From Gordonia soli NBRC 108243 (GTDB lineage Bacteria > Actinomycetota > Actinomycetes > Mycobacteriales > Mycobacteriaceae), in contig NZ_BANX01000017.1 in NCBI RefSeq assembly GCF_000334455.1, positions 1 through 64,000 of the forward strand: a DNA stretch of 64,000 bases. The letters are read 5' to 3'. Position 1 is the stretch's first letter; every line of letters begins with the position of its first letter. The position numbers and the translations under genes are program-made. Shown here piece by piece: positions 62,321-64,000 of the stretch. The notes beneath the pieces were generated by a model. It had not been told where the DNA came from, searched no databases, and saw only the letters and a program-made list of their open reading frames with translations.

Positions 62321-63192
62321 CCGGATCGCCACAGGGGCCGGCGCACACGGTCATCCAACTCACCGACACCCACCTCAGCGGAGGCGGACAGTTCGTCCGC
62401 GAGTCGGCGGACACCACCGGCAACCTGCGACTCACCCTCGACCACCTGGAGGCTTCCGGTCGATCGGTGGACGCGATCATCGTCTCGGGTGACCTCGCCG
62501 ACGCCGGGGAGCTGGATGCGTACCGCCGCTTGCGATCGATGATCGAGCCGACCGCGCAGAGGATGGGCGCACGTCTGTGTTACGCGATGGGAAACCACGA
62601 CGACCGCGCATCGTTCCGGATCGGACTCGGCGTGGGCCGCAACGGGTCAACCGATCTCGCGGCCCCCTACGATCGCGTCGATCAGGTCGGCGATCTCCGG
62701 ATCGTCACACTGGACAGCACCGTTCCCGGCCGACACGACGGCGCGGTGGACGAGGCGCGTCTGGCATGGCTTCACGGCGTCCTGCGTGAGGAGTCACCGG
62801 GCGGCAGCCTGCTCGTCCTGCACCACCCGCCGGTGCGATCCCCGGTCACGACCGTCGACCACCTCCGTCTGAACCGGCCAGAGGCGCTGACGTCGGCGAT
62901 CCGCGGCTCCGACATCCGGATGATCCTGTGCGGCCACGCGCATCACACCGGCGCGTCGGCGCTCGCCGGCATCCCGGTCTGGATCGGTCCGCCGGTGTCC
63001 TACCGCACCGACGCCCTGCCGCCGGCCGGGCGGCATCGGGCCGGTGTCGGCTTCGGCTTCAGCCGCATCGACCTGTTCGGCGAGTCCGCCGTGGCCACCG
63101 CGGTCGACGTCGTGGGGGTCGACGACCTCTACAGCGAGCCGGAGGCCGTGGTGTTGGAGCGGCTGCGCGCGTTGACGTCCGAAGGGGTGTGA
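62317..63192 (+). CDS. Metallophosphoesterase (CpdA/GpdQ-like)
   Basis: A 291-residue calcineurin-like phosphoesterase with all dinuclear metal motifs: QLTDTHL (D-x-H), VSGDLADAGE (GDxxD), MGNHDDR (GNHD), LHHPPV and CGHAHHTG (GHxH). Relatives cleave cyclic nucleotides (Rv0805, CpdA) or glycerophosphodiesters (GpdQ). Location inside an ABC-import operon, between binding protein and permease, favours a role in processing the imported phosphodiester. No signal peptide is seen, so it acts in the cytoplasm. Confidence 0.9.
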   Translation: MTGSPQGPAHTVIQLTDTHLSGGGQFVRESADTTGNLRLTLDHLEASGRSVDAIIVSGDLADAGELDAYRRLRSMIEPTAQRMGARLCYAMGNHDDRASFRIGLGVGRNGSTDLAAPYDRVDQVGDLRIVTLDSTVPGRHDGAVDEARLAWLHGVLREESPGGSLLVLHHPPVRSPVTTVDHLRLNRPEALTSAIRGSDIRMILCGHAHHTGASALAGIPVWIGPPVSYRTDALPPAGRHRAGVGFGFSRIDLFGESAVATAVDVVGVDDLYSEPEAVVLERLRALTSEGV

Positions 63193-63198
63193 GCCGTC

Positions 63199-64000
63199 GT
63201 GTTCCAGGTCGTGGACGCGCCTGAGAGACCCACCTCGGCTGTACCGGTTTCGGACTCGGCAACATCGGATTCGGGCACCGTAGGCGGCAACGCGAGCCGG
63301 GAGGTCACCGACCCGGTTGTCGGCGCACGCCGTCCCCTCCGGTCGCGACTCCGCCGGGGTGTCGTCCCGTACCTGTATCTGATCCCCGCGTCGGCGATGC
63401 TGGTCATGTGGACGTATCGCCCACTGGCACAAGCCTTCCAACTCTCCACAGTCGAGTGGAACCTGTTGCCGACGAGCCCGATCCGTGCGGTCGGCGCCGA
63501 CAACTACCGTGCGCTGGCCGATCTCCCGGCTCTCGGTGACTCGATCTGGTTGACGGTGGTCTTGATCCTCGGGTTGCTGCCGTTCACCATCGTCATCCCG
63601 GTCGTCGTGGGTTTCGCGATGCGTGGTGTCTCGCTGCGCAGTTCACGGATCTATCAGGGACTGATCTTCGCGCCCTTCCTGGTGGCACCGGTCGCCGGTG
63701 CCGCCGTGTGGCGGTGGCTCCTCGACCCCGGCGGGGGGATCGTCAACCGAGTCCTCGGTGTCGACGTCAACTGGATCTACGACACCAGGACCGCGCAACT
63801 GGCCATCGTCGTCATCACCGGTTGGCATCTCGTCGGCTTCGCAGTGCTGGCGGTCGCCGCGGGACTCGCCGGCATCTCCACCGACTACGACGAAGCGGCG
63901 CAGATCGACGGGGCCCGACGTCGACAGATCGCCATGCGCATCACCCTGCCGCTGCTGTCCCCCACGCTCGTGTTCCTGACGCTGATGACGGTGTCGCTGG
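63199..64000 (+). CDS. ABC transporter permease, UgpA-like (partial, runs off the window)
   Basis: The open frame begins with GTG at 63199, six bases after the phosphoesterase stop, and continues to the edge without a stop (267 codons). After a polar N-terminus it has membrane helices (YLYLIPASAMLVMWTYRPLA, SIWLTVVLILGLLPFTIVIP) and the permease EAA loop DYDEAAQIDGARRRQIAMRI plus TLPLLSPT that docks on the ATPase. The N-terminal 50 residues are longer than usual for UgpA. A second permease gene probably follows beyond the edge. Confidence 0.88.
   Translation, partial: MFQVVDAPERPTSAVPVSDSATSDSGTVGGNASREVTDPVVGARRPLRSRLRRGVVPYLYLIPASAMLVMWTYRPLAQAFQLSTVEWNLLPTSPIRAVGADNYRALADLPALGDSIWLTVVLILGLLPFTIVIPVVVGFAMRGVSLRSSRIYQGLIFAPFLVAPVAGAAVWRWLLDPGGGIVNRVLGVDVNWIYDTRTAQLAIVVITGWHLVGFAVLAVAAGLAGISTDYDEAAQIDGARRRQIAMRITLPLLSPTLVFLTLMTVSL

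Noticed and set aside
61018..63192. 724-codon open frame on the plus strand
   Set aside because: It crosses the binding protein and phosphoesterase genes in another frame and is mostly Arg, a high-GC artefact; its last 290 codons coincide with the real phosphoesterase frame.

Overview
The window is high-GC actinobacterial chromosome, read here as a Gordonia-like member of the Mycobacteriales (genus is inference). Support comes from an rpfB with DUF348, G5 and transglycosylase-like domains, a rpfB-ksgA-ispE order, a protein O-mannosyltransferase divergent from rsmI with arcA close by (the Rv1001-Rv1011 neighbourhood of M. tuberculosis, rearranged), a ferredoxin-fused FprB next to an AurF-like diiron protein, and a Zur-type cassette of cysteine-poor ribosomal proteins. 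I see no tRNA, rRNA, insertion sequence, prophage or CRISPR array.

Layout. 0-13 kb: prfC and a lipoprotein, a 3-hydroxyisobutyryl-CoA hydrolase, two different ABC-F ATPases, an alpha/beta hydrolase, secreted SGNH hydrolase, secreted lipase and GH25 muramidase. 11.5-17.2 kb (minus strand): phzF-like, tatD, rpfB, ksgA, a GNAT gene and ispE. 17.3-24 kb: HAD phosphoglucomutase plus GH65 phosphorylase, a type II NADH dehydrogenase, and a glycosyltransferase/TetR pair. 24-36 kb: metG, pabB, a GAF regulator, rsmI, O-mannosyltransferase, then arcA-gntR-BCCT and MFS/patatin pairs. 36-40 kb: a VOC protein, soxR divergent from an FMN reductase and a DHA2 efflux pump, and a universal stress protein. 40.8-47.4 kb: a compact five-gene operon (two-nucleotide-motif flavoprotein, membrane protein, FHA/zinc-ribbon protein, CPA2 antiporter with stress-protein-like tail, and a kinase-fold protein lacking the catalytic aspartate). 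47.5-50.2 kb: a divergent Zur-like regulon (rpmE2 plus COG0523 protein; rpmB-rpmG-rpsN-rpsR). 50.8-64 kb: CPA1 antiporter, AurF-like/FprB pair, MPI-fold protein, XRE-cupin/azlCD, a secreted protein, and an Ugp-like ABC operon with a phosphodiesterase, running off the right edge.

Three signals go beyond ordinary annotation. (1) A family of 65-bp palindromic intergenic elements (three copies) has the same ends, length and centre but different, still perfectly paired stems in the two intact copies. (2) The 40.8-47.4 kb operon looks like a phospho-signalling/ion/redox module built around a pseudokinase. (3) At least seventeen genes carry a TANNNT hexamer about 6-10 bases before the start codon, the signature of leaderless transcripts; I used it to choose starts. 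Other notable sites are twin TetR operators exactly 20 bp apart, a SoxR-like dyad, Zur-like boxes, a 5 x 21-bp tandem repeat in a divergent promoter, and a perfect 16-bp hairpin inside the mannosyltransferase gene. All functions are inferred from sequence by eye; no database search was run.
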